A DNA stretch of 64,000 nucleotides from Bordetella genomosp. 13 (lineage in GTDB: Bacteria > Pseudomonadota > Gammaproteobacteria > Burkholderiales > Burkholderiaceae_B), in assembly GCF_007679965.1 (NCBI RefSeq), contig NZ_VEHL01000013.1, positions 91,885 through 155,884 on the forward strand, in the 5' to 3' direction. Of this stretch, positions 26,888 to 35,400 are shown piece by piece; the stretch's first letter is position 1, and each line of letters opens with the position of its first letter. A program made the translations under genes and the position numbers. Under the pieces are notes generated by a model. The model ran no database searches. It had not been told where the DNA came from and saw only the letters and a list, made by a program, of their open reading frames with translations.

Positions 26888-27532
26888 CTACTGCGCTTGG
26901 AAACTCGACAATCGGCTCTTCATAAGTTCGAGCTTGGCCTTGTGCGCAAGCGGTCGCGTGAACACCCGATTCTGGATTTGGTCGGACACCTTGCTGATGG
27001 CGATGTAGGCCATGCTCAACCCGGAATCGCGCATTGATCCCTTCTTCTCGATGAAGTCATAAGGGAAGTCCTCGCAGAAATTGGTGAAGCCGGAGAACTG
27101 GCCGACATCCTTCGTGAACCGAAACCCATCTGGCGTCAGGCGCGAGCGGCGCGAATGGTAGAGGTCGGCAAACAATATGAACCACTCACGCCCGTTGAAA
27201 GAGACGGCCTCGAACACGTCCACAGTGCCCATTGCGCCGAGCCGGTGAAAGAGGATGCGCTGTCCCGACTGCGTTTCGAGCTTGGACAAATAGGCGAGCT
27301 GGCCGATTGGCCCGTTGACGGGAATCGGGTTGGTCTCGATGAAACCGAACGGGCCGGTGCCGTTCGGGTCTTTGTTGAAGGCCGGGGCGGACTCGATTAT
27401 CTCCTTCATAGCCGGGTTGAGCAGCTCCAACTGGTACTTCTCGTCATCGATGATGCGATGGATCATGCCAAGCGCCTCGCGCAGCGCCTTGTCTTCCTTG
27501 TTGCCATCGAACAGGTTTGAGAGAAATCCCAT
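26888..27532 (-). CDS. Conserved-looking protein of unknown function, last gene of the Hsp70/AAA+ operon
   Basis: 214 aa, not recognised. The N-terminus MGFLSNLFDGNKEDKALREALGMIHRI is amphipathic. The middle (about 60-150) alternates strands and turns (FGFIETNPIPVNG, ILFHRLGAMGTVDVFEAVSFNGREWFILFADLYHSRRSR). A C-terminal basic helix ends KLELMKSRLSSFQAQ. There is no signal peptide or membrane segment, so it is probably cytoplasmic. It begins 11 nt after the J-like gene and completes the six-gene operon. A role as substrate adaptor or effector is only a guess from position. Confidence 0.75.
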   Translation of the reverse strand: MGFLSNLFDGNKEDKALREALGMIHRIIDDEKYQLELLNPAMKEIIESAPAFNKDPNGTGPFGFIETNPIPVNGPIGQLAYLSKLETQSGQRILFHRLGAMGTVDVFEAVSFNGREWFILFADLYHSRRSRLTPDGFRFTKDVGQFSGFTNFCEDFPYDFIEKKGSMRDSGLSMAYIAISKVSDQIQNRVFTRPLAHKAKLELMKSRLSSFQAQ

Positions 27533-27543
27533 TGCCTGCTTCC

Positions 27544-29571
27544 TCAGCCTTTAATGAACATGAACAAGACCAAGCCAATCGAAATTGCGATATGCCAATA
27601 GTCGAACGGTCGGAGCGCCCCTTTTCCCAAGAACCTGTAACCACCACCCGTAGGTATGACCCGGTAGCGTGAGATCGGGAAGATTGGGATGAAGAAGAAC
27701 ACGAAATAATAGGTCGCCATGTGCGACCCATCGGGTTTCGGATCGGTATTTCCATAAAGCGTAGTGCCGATCCCGTTAATGGTGTGCAGCGAGGGGGCTT
27801 TCTTGATCGGGTCAAGGTCTCCGAGACTGTCGTAATTTCCTCGAACGATGGTCAGATTCTCGTTCAGTTTCTTCCGGAGTTCTGTGTCTGATGCCAGCTC
27901 CAACGCCTTTTGCAATAGGGACATGCAAGGGCCCCACTTGGAAGTCTGATTCCCAAAAGCAATGGCGCATTGCATGATGCCAGCCGCTAGAATGTTTTGC
28001 GCTTCACGATAAATTGGGGAATTGACCTTGATCGGTGCTGCCCTCAAGAGCGACAGGCCCTCACTGAGCAACCGCTCCCCAACATTGTTTGCCGTACCCG
28101 GGCTGCGTTCGATGTTCTTCAAAACGCCTTCAACAAGGCTTCTGATCGGATCAATTGCAGACGCCTCATCTCTGCGTTGCTGAATATTGGAAAGTGCCTC
28201 CGCATCTTCTGCAACCTTCTCAACAACGTCCGGCACTTCGGCAAAAATCTCCTGAATTAAACCGGTAAGCCTCTGACACTGCCTCAGCATGTCGTGATCA
28301 TTGAATAGATCAATCGCCAGACTACGAATTGCCCATGCCAGATTGCGGCTCTGATCGTGGTCAATGCCACGTGCTTTCGAGCTGAGTTGAATTGGCTGTG
28401 CAACCTTGTCCCAGTTCCGTGCAACGGTGTCGATTTTATCGACGTAGGATTTGACTGCAACCTCGCCAGAAGCAGCAGAATCGCGCGCAGCTTTGATGAG
28501 AGTTTGGAGTTTCTCGGCCTCGGTTTGCAGGAAGCTCTGAGTCTCAACTTCGTAGCTATCGACAAGGTCATCGATCAAGCCGGGGGCATGATCTTCACCA
28601 CCCAAGGTCGCACCATCGACCGTCTCGGTCATGACTTGCACGAGCTTCGCAGACGGCAGCCTGTCCAGTGCCTCCTTGATGGCGTTCCGGAAATACCGCT
28701 TACGCTCGGTCAGTTCCTCTTCGACCTGTGCGAGTGCGTTGATTTCGGGAAACTTGGAAACCGCGCGGTCTTCATTGATGTCGCGCAGCACATCTTCGGG
28801 ATACAGGTCTTCGGCAAGATGCGCGATTTCTTGAATGAACGTGGCAAGGTCTGCCGAGTCGTGATCGCCGTTCACCGTCTCGAAAGCCGATGCCATCAAG
28901 TTCAAGTGCGCAAGAGTGGGAAGTCCCGATTCCTCTCTGACGGCCATTGGATTCTGGAGAAGGTTGTCCACCAGTTGGGATGCCTTGCGTGGCGACACGC
29001 CCGGTAGCCACGCGATCTCCGCGCCCAACCGGGTACGCGGATTCGTCAGATCGGAACGCGCCTTTTGGCAAACCTCATGATCCAACTCCAACGATTTCTC
29101 TTCGGCCAACTCAACGATGCGCCTGCGGTCGTCGCGTGTCGTCACGCCCAGCACAGCGAACGGCGACTGATGCAGCACGGTCGTGGTGAGACCGGATTCT
29201 GCTTTGACCGGCAGTGGCGGCGGAGCAACCCGCTGCGGGGCTGCCGGAGGAACGGGCGGAGGCTGGCGTGTCGCTGCGGGTGCTGGCACGGGAGATGCCG
29301 GTTGAGGCTGCGCGCCGAGCATCGCCAGAAGTTGCGGGTCTTTCAGAGCATCATTGGCTTGGATGATGTCCTTGAATGGCACGGACGCACCTTTATCAGA
29401 GCGAAGTTCATGGCTGTATCGAACGAGTTGCTCTTTGGATGACACATGGTCAGAGAGCGCCAGGGACAACGCAAGATCGTCATGAGTTCGCGGCATAGCG
29501 CGGCACCCCTGGCAGGGAACCAGCGCGCCGGATTTCGCGGAACCACATTTGAAGCAGACTGCCATTGTCAT
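27544..29571 (-). CDS. Zinc-ribbon, J-like membrane protein
   Basis: 675 aa. Domains in order: a zinc ribbon with Cys6, Cys9, Cys20 and Cys23; a helical stretch; a Pro/Ala-rich linker (about 88-125); a J-domain-like segment at about 135-190 (SPFAVLGVTTRDDRRRIVELAEEKSLELD...LTNPRTRLGAEI) that has the LGV start and the closing LTNPRTR helix of DnaJ but lacks the HPD tripeptide. A long helical region without recognisable motifs spans 200-600. The C-terminus has two hydrophobic segments (near 622-640 and 657-673), a membrane anchor. J proteins deliver clients to Hsp70; with HPD missing, ATPase stimulation would have to work differently. It is the fifth gene of the operon, 18 nt after the PG-binding gene. 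Confidence 0.75.
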   Translation of the reverse strand: MTMAVCFKCGSAKSGALVPCQGCRAMPRTHDDLALSLALSDHVSSKEQLVRYSHELRSDKGASVPFKDIIQANDALKDPQLLAMLGAQPQPASPVPAPAATRQPPPVPPAAPQRVAPPPLPVKAESGLTTTVLHQSPFAVLGVTTRDDRRRIVELAEEKSLELDHEVCQKARSDLTNPRTRLGAEIAWLPGVSPRKASQLVDNLLQNPMAVREESGLPTLAHLNLMASAFETVNGDHDSADLATFIQEIAHLAEDLYPEDVLRDINEDRAVSKFPEINALAQVEEELTERKRYFRNAIKEALDRLPSAKLVQVMTETVDGATLGGEDHAPGLIDDLVDSYEVETQSFLQTEAEKLQTLIKAARDSAASGEVAVKSYVDKIDTVARNWDKVAQPIQLSSKARGIDHDQSRNLAWAIRSLAIDLFNDHDMLRQCQRLTGLIQEIFAEVPDVVEKVAEDAEALSNIQQRRDEASAIDPIRSLVEGVLKNIERSPGTANNVGERLLSEGLSLLRAAPIKVNSPIYREAQNILAAGIMQCAIAFGNQTSKWGPCMSLLQKALELASDTELRKKLNENLTIVRGNYDSLGDLDPIKKAPSLHTINGIGTTLYGNTDPKPDGSHMATYYFVFFFIPIFPISRYRVIPTGGGYRFLGKGALRPFDYWHIAISIGLVLFMFIKG

Positions 29572-29589
29572 AACTTCGCTCGCTCACTA

Positions 29590-31086
29590 TCACCGTAGTC
29601 TCGCCAACTGCTGAGACAAACATCTGTTGTATGCCGCTGGCCCGTTGACATATTTGTCCGTGGAGCAGGCAGACTCAATTGACCTTCTATCTGCCGTCGA
29701 AAGCCGGGATAAATCCGGCCCGCCTCCCTGCTGATCTAGTGCTGCGAGTTGGGTGTTGAGGCATCTGTTGTAGGCAGCGGGGCCATTGACATACTTGTCT
29801 GTTGAGCATGCCGCTTCGATAGACTGCCGTTCAGAACTGGAAAGATGGGATAGATCGGGCCTTCTGCTTCCTTGCCCAGACATGGCCGAAAGTTGACGTG
29901 CTAGACATTGGTTGTAGGCCGCAGGCCCATTGACATACTTGTCAGTCGAACAAGCGGCCTCAATGGACTGCTGTTCTGCGGAGGACAAAGAACTAAGGTT
30001 CGGCCTCCGCACACCTGCCGCCAAAGCTGCTTTTTGGCGATCCACGCACGCTCGATACGCAGCAGGGCCATTGACGTACTTGTCTGTCGAACACGCTGCC
30101 TCAAGCGAAGCAGCCTCTGCGGATGACAACTGAACTGAGCTGCTGACGGGGCGGCTATCTACTGATGGAGTTGATGTGAGGGCAGGAGCACGCTGTAGCT
30201 GAAGCAGCAACGCTTGATCTGCCACACCAGTCGCAGCCAAGCCCCTGTTCTGTTGGAATGCGATGATTGCTGAACGAGTGCCCCTTCCCATCAGTCCGTC
30301 AGCAGTGCCAGCTTCGTACCCAAGCTCGTTGAGCTTGCGCTGGATGGCTTGCACGGTTGCGTCGGGTGCCGGACGCGACGGCGCTTGGGGTGACAGCGCC
30401 CCAGTGGGACTACGAGCAAACCTGCTCCTGCCTTCGGATTGAAGTTGGCTCCGGTATGGCTCAATGTCTCGTTGAGCACTCTTCAAATCATTGCGTCCTC
30501 GATTACTGGTCTGATATCGAAATGAGCTACAACGGCTGTTGTAGTCGGCCACCATCGCGTTGAACCGATCCACATCGGCATCGATGTAGTTGTTGACGGC
30601 GGACTTCGCGGCATCCAGGCGAATGTCTTCGGCCAAGCAATACCGAATCTGCTCCATTGAGAACAGGAGGTCTTGGCTGACTGGCGGCTTGGACTCAACC
30701 GGACGCGAAGGTGCTTGTGATTGCGGTGGCGGCGAATAGCTCGGTGCGGTGCTCGCGGGCGGGGAGTAGGCGGGAGCCGGGGGAGTCGTGGTCTTGTTGA
30801 ATTGGCCGATCAGCCAGAGCACGCCGATGACGGCGGCAATGCCCAGCACCCACTTGCCGCCGGACGAGCCGGAGGACGGCGGCAGAGGTTCTTGATAGGT
30901 TTGACGCTGGCTCGGTTGCGGCTGTGGTTGAGCGGACTGCGGGGCCGGACGCGCGGCACTCGGTGCAGCGGCGGCAGGTTCCTTCTTGGCGGCAGGAAGC
31001 GGCGTCGTGTCCACATCGGACACAAGCGAGGAGAGACCCGCGAAGCCTTTGCCTTCTTCCTTCTTGTCGTTTTCCCCCGCAGCCAC
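29590..31086 (-). CDS. Membrane-anchored peptidoglycan-binding-domain protein with four C-x14-C repeats
   Basis: 498 aa. Residues 1-77 are charged then Pro/Ala/Gln-rich and cytoplasmic. One membrane span (about 78-96, KWVLGIAAVIGVLWLIGQF) follows. The exported part has a Pro-rich linker, a helical region with Cys150 and Cys186, and a peptidoglycan-binding domain 1 fold (about 243-298, AIQRKLNELGYEAGTADGLMGRGTRSAIIAFQQ). Four near-identical ~48-residue repeats end the protein, each with ACSTDKYVNGPAAY and a Cys pair at 332/347, 379/394, 427/442 and 474/489. The Cys pairs suggest disulphides in the periplasm. It probably ties the Hsp70/AAA+ machine to the cell envelope. It starts 11 nt after the AAA+ gene. 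Confidence 0.82.
   Translation of the reverse strand: MAAGENDKKEEGKGFAGLSSLVSDVDTTPLPAAKKEPAAAAPSAARPAPQSAQPQPQPSQRQTYQEPLPPSSGSSGGKWVLGIAAVIGVLWLIGQFNKTTTPPAPAYSPPASTAPSYSPPPQSQAPSRPVESKPPVSQDLLFSMEQIRYCLAEDIRLDAAKSAVNNYIDADVDRFNAMVADYNSRCSSFRYQTSNRGRNDLKSAQRDIEPYRSQLQSEGRSRFARSPTGALSPQAPSRPAPDATVQAIQRKLNELGYEAGTADGLMGRGTRSAIIAFQQNRGLAATGVADQALLLQLQRAPALTSTPSVDSRPVSSSVQLSSAEAASLEAACSTDKYVNGPAAYRACVDRQKAALAAGVRRPNLSSLSSAEQQSIEAACSTDKYVNGPAAYNQCLARQLSAMSGQGSRRPDLSHLSSSERQSIEAACSTDKYVNGPAAYNRCLNTQLAALDQQGGGPDLSRLSTADRRSIESACSTDKYVNGPAAYNRCLSQQLARLR
29620..30129 (-). repeat. Four tandem coding repeats of about 145 bp
   Basis: Each unit encodes the (S/A)xE/DxxSxEAACSTDKYVNGPAAYxxC module. The core DNA encoding TDKYVNGPAAY recurs four times with few changes. 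The high identity suggests recent expansion or homogenisation. Confidence 0.85.
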
Positions 31087-31097
31087 ACATGCCTCCC

Positions 31098-32540
31098 CTA
31101 AATGAATCCGATCCGCCGCTTGGTCTCGCTGCCACCCTCACGTTCCCGCGCCGGTGACGATTGCAGGGCAGCCAACAGGCTGGCCTGATTCAACCGATCT
31201 TTGCCGCTACGTGCCGCCAGCCGCGCGCCTTCGCGCACCACGAACGAAACATCGGACAAGGGCCTGCCCGCTAATTCCTTCGCCAGCGGCTTGGAGTCCA
31301 CGTCCGATTCCTTCGGCAAGGAGGACAGCAGCTTGTCCAGCAGCGCCTGCACCTCGACCTCGCTGGCTAAGTCCACCTTGATGACGTGATCGAAACGCCC
31401 ACGGCGCTGGATGGCCGGGTCGATCATATCGATGCGGTTCGTCATGGCGATGATCAGCACGTCGTTCTTCGCCGCCTCCGGAATGCGGCGCAGGAACTCG
31501 GCCACTTCCTCCACGCGGTGATGGCCTGACCCCATCTCGCGGTCGGCAAGGAAGGCCTCCATCTCGTCGATGACGAGGACGGACGGCGCGTTTTCCATCG
31601 CCTTGTCGAACACCTGCGCAACCTTCTTGCTGGTCTCGTGGATATAGGGGCTGGCCACGCTGGAGGCGTCGATCTGGAAGCTCGGCCAGCCGAGGAAATC
31701 CACCAGCCGCTCGACTGCGAAGGTTTTGCCGCAACCCGGAGGGCCGTGCAGGATCACCGCTGACGGGAACTCAATGCCGAGCGCCTTGTAGCGGTCGCGG
31801 TGAAGGATGATGTCGACGATGTGCTCGTTGAAGAAGGCCGCCAATTCCGGTCGCCCGGCCAGCTCGAATACCTTGTTCGGCTCAGGCGCGGCGCGCTTGG
31901 CCTCAATCTTTTCTTCGACGGGTGCCGCTTCGGTCTTTTCGGACGGCTTTTCCGGTTTTCCTTCGAGCGGGATGATCTCGCTGACTTCGAAGCCCGCCGC
32001 CTGCACGACATCCTTCAAGTGGCCCGCGCCGAGCCAGCTCATGTTCTGGCGCAAGCGGCGGAAGGACGTGGCCGGAATGCTGGTGCCGCCGGTCAGCCAG
32101 TAGCCGAGCACGACGTCGTCGCCGGTTCTGGAACTGATGCTGTAGGTGGGCAGCAGTCGGGTGATCTTCTCGACGTAGAGAGCATCTTGCAGCGGCGACT
32201 CCTCATCGATGTTGCGTGTCGCCTTCAGCGCCAGCGCGAAGGCCAAGGCTTCGGATTTGTTGTCTGGAGATTTGCCTTCGCTGACCGGGCAAAGCGTCTG
32301 GCTCGGCGCACTGGAAATCGCCCGAAGGTGGCGGTCGCCAAATTGGAAGGCGTCCAGCGTACCTTCGTCGATCAGGCCCGCCTCGATCCAGCGTTGCGCC
32401 AAAACGTCCTGCACGACCAGCGCACGCCCGCTGCCCATCGTTTCGCAGATCTGCCAGTCCGTGCCCTCGAACAGCGCGACACGCACCTTCGCGCCATCCG
32501 GCAACTTGAACCCAACAGGCAGCCACGCTTCCAAGGCCAT
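31098..32540 (-). CDS. AAA+ ATPase (classic AAA clade)
   Basis: 480 aa from MALEAWLPVG. The N-terminal ~190 residues are an unrecognised domain that reads like a substrate or partner-binding module. A charged Glu/Lys/Pro linker follows (193-222). The AAA core has Walker A GPPGCGKT (266-273), Walker B VLVIDEMEA (321-329), sensor 1 MTN (366-368) and the second-region-of-homology RRGRFD arginine fingers (379-384). This pattern matches Cdc48/FtsH-type AAA proteins that form hexameric unfoldases. There is no protease domain. It starts 2 nt after the Hsp70 stop, implying tight coupling. The C-terminal lid is ~80 residues. Confidence 0.92.
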   Translation of the reverse strand: MALEAWLPVGFKLPDGAKVRVALFEGTDWQICETMGSGRALVVQDVLAQRWIEAGLIDEGTLDAFQFGDRHLRAISSAPSQTLCPVSEGKSPDNKSEALAFALALKATRNIDEESPLQDALYVEKITRLLPTYSISSRTGDDVVLGYWLTGGTSIPATSFRRLRQNMSWLGAGHLKDVVQAAGFEVSEIIPLEGKPEKPSEKTEAAPVEEKIEAKRAAPEPNKVFELAGRPELAAFFNEHIVDIILHRDRYKALGIEFPSAVILHGPPGCGKTFAVERLVDFLGWPSFQIDASSVASPYIHETSKKVAQVFDKAMENAPSVLVIDEMEAFLADREMGSGHHRVEEVAEFLRRIPEAAKNDVLIIAMTNRIDMIDPAIQRRGRFDHVIKVDLASEVEVQALLDKLLSSLPKESDVDSKPLAKELAGRPLSDVSFVVREGARLAARSGKDRLNQASLLAALQSSPAREREGGSETKRRIGFI

Positions 32541-32542
32541 GA

Positions 32543-35032
32543 TCAGTTCCGAACGATGTTCGCGCCCGCCATCATGTCGTCCTCGCCCGCAGAACCGATG
32601 CGGATGGAGTCGAGATTGGCGACGACGGCGCGCAGCTTGTCGATGTCGTTGGTCTTCAGCGCCTCGGAGCCAACGGCCACCCATTGCGCGTGTTCGTGGA
32701 GATCGGCGAAGAGGTAGGTGTCCTGAGCAAGCCACTTGAAGCGGTCGATCACGAACCAGTCTTGACGCCACAGGATCATGAAGTTACGGCCCCGCAGATC
32801 ATCCAAGTGCGACTCGAAGTCGTTGCTGTTGTTGTCGAGGGCGCGCTGCGCCGTCTTCACCAAATTGTCGAACGACGATGCTTCGGTGGGGCGGGCGTGC
32901 TGACGCACGGTCTTCTCGAAGAAGTCGACGGCCCTGTCCAGTTCGAGTTGGCGGATGTCCTTCAGGTGCTCCTTGCGGGTCAGCGCCAGCAGGCGCTTGG
33001 CCTCCTGCACGTTGTCCATTGCCTGCTTCGCCGTTTCCGGATCGGCCTCGCCGGACTCGATGGTGCTGGCCTGCTCCAGTTTCTCGCGGGCCTGTTCTAG
33101 ACGCGGGTCGTCTACTTTGGATGCCATCTCTTCGAGACGCTCCAACGTGTGCTCCGACTGCTCCTGAATGTTCTTGGCCTGATTCGTGTAATCGATCTTG
33201 CCTTCCTGACTGGAGTAGTAGTTTCGACCGCTCTTGAACGAGCCGCTGATCGAGGGCACCGAGACCTCCAACTGGATGTTGCCGGAGTCGAGCACTTCGA
33301 ACTCGCAAACCAGTTCTGCGCCAGCCGTGATGACACCGTCGTCGAAATCCGAACCCTTGATCTCGAACATGCCGATGAAGCGGTTGTCGTTGATCGGATC
33401 GGAGATTTCGCCTTCCCACAACTTGAACTTGATCGAACCGGCGCTGCCGGCCTTGAGCGACTCGCCCGCCTTGAAGGTCTTTTTGCCCTTCTTGGGCAAT
33501 TGATCACCCTCACGCATGAGGTAGTCGAGCACCAAGCGCCCGCCGACCTTGTCGCGGGCTTCGACGCCGATGGAGTGCGATGCCGGAATCGCGTCGATGC
33601 TGGCGGCGGTGCGGGCGATGACGATCTTGTCTTCGCGCAAGGCGATGGGTGCGCCGTTCGAGTCGAACACGAACACCTTGAAGGTGTTGTCGCCGGGCTT
33701 GGTCAGACTGAGTTCGACGCTCGCGCCATCCTTCAGCACGACACGACCGGACGACCAGCCCGTGTCGAGACTGTCGATCTGGAACTCGATGCCCGCAGGG
33801 GCGCGCGACAACTTGGCGACGATCTTGGCTTTGGGTTCCGGCGTGCGGGCGATGTAGTTGAACGAGAGGTCGAGCGCGCCACCGGCGCTGAGTGCGCCAC
33901 GGGAACTCTTGCGTCCACGGCTCTGCGAGGCCCAGTCGATGGATTCGGCGAACACCGCCGCGCCCTCGGCTACAGCCGTCATCGGGTTCACGTCGGTGGA
34001 CGGCGCAATGCCAAGCTCGAAGGCCACCTTGTCGCGCAGCGGCTTATAGTGCGTGGGGCCGCCCACGAACACGACGCGCTCGACATCGTGCGGACTGAGC
34101 CCGGCCTTTTCCAGCGTCTCGCGGGCGGACTGGATGGACTCCTCGACCTTCGAGGCGATCAAGTCGTCGTAGCGTTTGCGATCCACGGCGATGTCGATGT
34201 AAATCTCCGCGCCCGACTGGTCGCGCACGCCCAGCTCGGTTTCGGGAAGGCTGACGACGGCATCTTCCTTCTGCGAGAGTTCGATCTTGGCCTTCTCCGT
34301 TGCCCACGTCGCCATACGCAGCAAGGACTTGAACTGCGGGTTCGCCGTCAGGTCTTCGGGCAGGTCGAAGTTCTCCAGCAGCCACGGCTTGACGAGGTTG
34401 TCGAACAGGATGCGGTCGAAGTCGCGTCCGCCGCACATGGCGATGCCGCCGTGTGCCAGCAGATTCACGCGACCGGCGATGCTTTCGGCGATGGCGATGT
34501 CGAGCGTGCCGCCACCGAGGTCATAGACGACGAACACGCCGTCGTTCTTCCGCTGGCGCATGACGCTCATCACGGCAGCTACCGGCTCCTGCATCAGTGC
34601 GACTCGACCGAGGCCCGCCATGTCGGCGGCGGACATCGTCGAGTCCTTCTGCATCTGGTTGAAAGCGGCGGGCACGGTGATAACGGTGCCGATGTCGCCG
34701 TCGCCGCGAATCTCTTCCGGCAAGTAGCCGAACAAGGTGCGCAGCACCTCGGCAGAGCATTCTTCCGGCGTCATGGTAAGGTTGACAGCAGGCAGCTTCA
34801 CTGGCGTGCTGGTGCCCATGAGCCGCTTGAACAAAGTGGCTGCATTGTCCGGATTGCGGGCTGCGTTCATGTAGGCGCGCGAGCCGATGTACTTGTTGCC
34901 GCGCCGGTCGATGAAGATCGCCGATGGCGTTACATCGTGCTGTTCCGGACTTTTGTAGAGCTGAATCTTCTCACCGTCGAACGAGCAGATGGCACTGTTG
35001 GTCGTGCCGAGGTCGATACCGACGTATTTCAT
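32543..35032 (-). CDS. Large Hsp70-family chaperone with an extra domain between NBD and SBD
   Basis: 829 aa, against about 640 for housekeeping DnaK. The nucleotide-binding domain (1-365) is complete: GIDLGTTNSA (phosphate 1, from 5), VVYDLGGGTLDIA (phosphate 2, 168-180), VVFVGGPTHYKPLRDKV (adenosine, 320-336). Residues ~390-480 form an added beta-rich domain. The substrate-binding beta domain follows (about 482-595: SHSIGVEA, RLVLDYLMREGDQLPKKGKKTF, KLWEGEISDPINDNRFIGMFEI). A long helical C-terminus (610-829) ends without a DnaK-like tail. It is expected to bind unfolded clients in an ATP cycle with the upstream GrpE-like gene and the downstream J-like gene. The ATG overlaps the upstream stop. 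Confidence 0.95.
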   Translation of the reverse strand: MKYVGIDLGTTNSAICSFDGEKIQLYKSPEQHDVTPSAIFIDRRGNKYIGSRAYMNAARNPDNAATLFKRLMGTSTPVKLPAVNLTMTPEECSAEVLRTLFGYLPEEIRGDGDIGTVITVPAAFNQMQKDSTMSAADMAGLGRVALMQEPVAAVMSVMRQRKNDGVFVVYDLGGGTLDIAIAESIAGRVNLLAHGGIAMCGGRDFDRILFDNLVKPWLLENFDLPEDLTANPQFKSLLRMATWATEKAKIELSQKEDAVVSLPETELGVRDQSGAEIYIDIAVDRKRYDDLIASKVEESIQSARETLEKAGLSPHDVERVVFVGGPTHYKPLRDKVAFELGIAPSTDVNPMTAVAEGAAVFAESIDWASQSRGRKSSRGALSAGGALDLSFNYIARTPEPKAKIVAKLSRAPAGIEFQIDSLDTGWSSGRVVLKDGASVELSLTKPGDNTFKVFVFDSNGAPIALREDKIVIARTAASIDAIPASHSIGVEARDKVGGRLVLDYLMREGDQLPKKGKKTFKAGESLKAGSAGSIKFKLWEGEISDPINDNRFIGMFEIKGSDFDDGVITAGAELVCEFEVLDSGNIQLEVSVPSISGSFKSGRNYYSSQEGKIDYTNQAKNIQEQSEHTLERLEEMASKVDDPRLEQAREKLEQASTIESGEADPETAKQAMDNVQEAKRLLALTRKEHLKDIRQLELDRAVDFFEKTVRQHARPTEASSFDNLVKTAQRALDNNSNDFESHLDDLRGRNFMILWRQDWFVIDRFKWLAQDTYLFADLHEHAQWVAVGSEALKTNDIDKLRAVVANLDSIRIGSAGEDDMMAGANIVRN

Positions 35033-35400
35033 GCTTCCACCTTCCTCAACATCACCGTGCCCTGTTTGCGCAGGCCGTTCGGCCCCATGATGATCGGCTC
35101 CACCATCTGTTCGACGAGGAGCACGTCGTCGGGGCCGAAGTCGCCCAAGTTCAAGGCGGCCACCGGCATACCAGGGTCGTAGGGTTGCCCCTCCATATTC
35201 ACCAGCTTGAGGCTGTTCGATTCGAGGCTTTCCTCGACCTTCTTCTGGAAGTAGCGGAGTTGGTTGGCGTAGCGTCCCGACTCACCCGCATCGAGCTTGC
35301 TGACGACCTTTCCGAACAGACGCGAGAAGCGCCAACTCTCGACAGCGATATCGATCAGCGACTGCTCCAACCGGTTATCAACTTCGGTTCCCTGAATCAT
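35029..35400 (-). CDS. Small GrpE-like protein (probable Hsp70 nucleotide-exchange partner)
   Basis: 123 aa. The first ~65 residues are helical (LIDIAVESWRFSRLFGKVVSK...YANQLRYFQKKVEESL). The C-terminal ~55 read like the GrpE beta wing: EGQPYDPGMPVAAL parallels the GrpE G-x-x-FDP-x-x-H-x-A-V motif, and GLRKQGTVMLRKVE parallels the closing LRPAxVxV strand. Identity is low, so the GrpE assignment is an inference supported by the 4-nt ATGA overlap with the Hsp70 gene. GrpE opens the Hsp70 nucleotide cleft to release ADP. AGGGGA lies 7 nt upstream of the start. Confidence 0.65.
   Translation of the reverse strand: MIQGTEVDNRLEQSLIDIAVESWRFSRLFGKVVSKLDAGESGRYANQLRYFQKKVEESLESNSLKLVNMEGQPYDPGMPVAALNLGDFGPDDVLLVEQMVEPIIMGPNGLRKQGTVMLRKVEA

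Noticed and set aside
29600..30130. Tandem repeats as a CRISPR array
   Set aside because: Units are ~145 bp, in frame, and encode a Cys-paired protein module; no unique spacers or cas genes.
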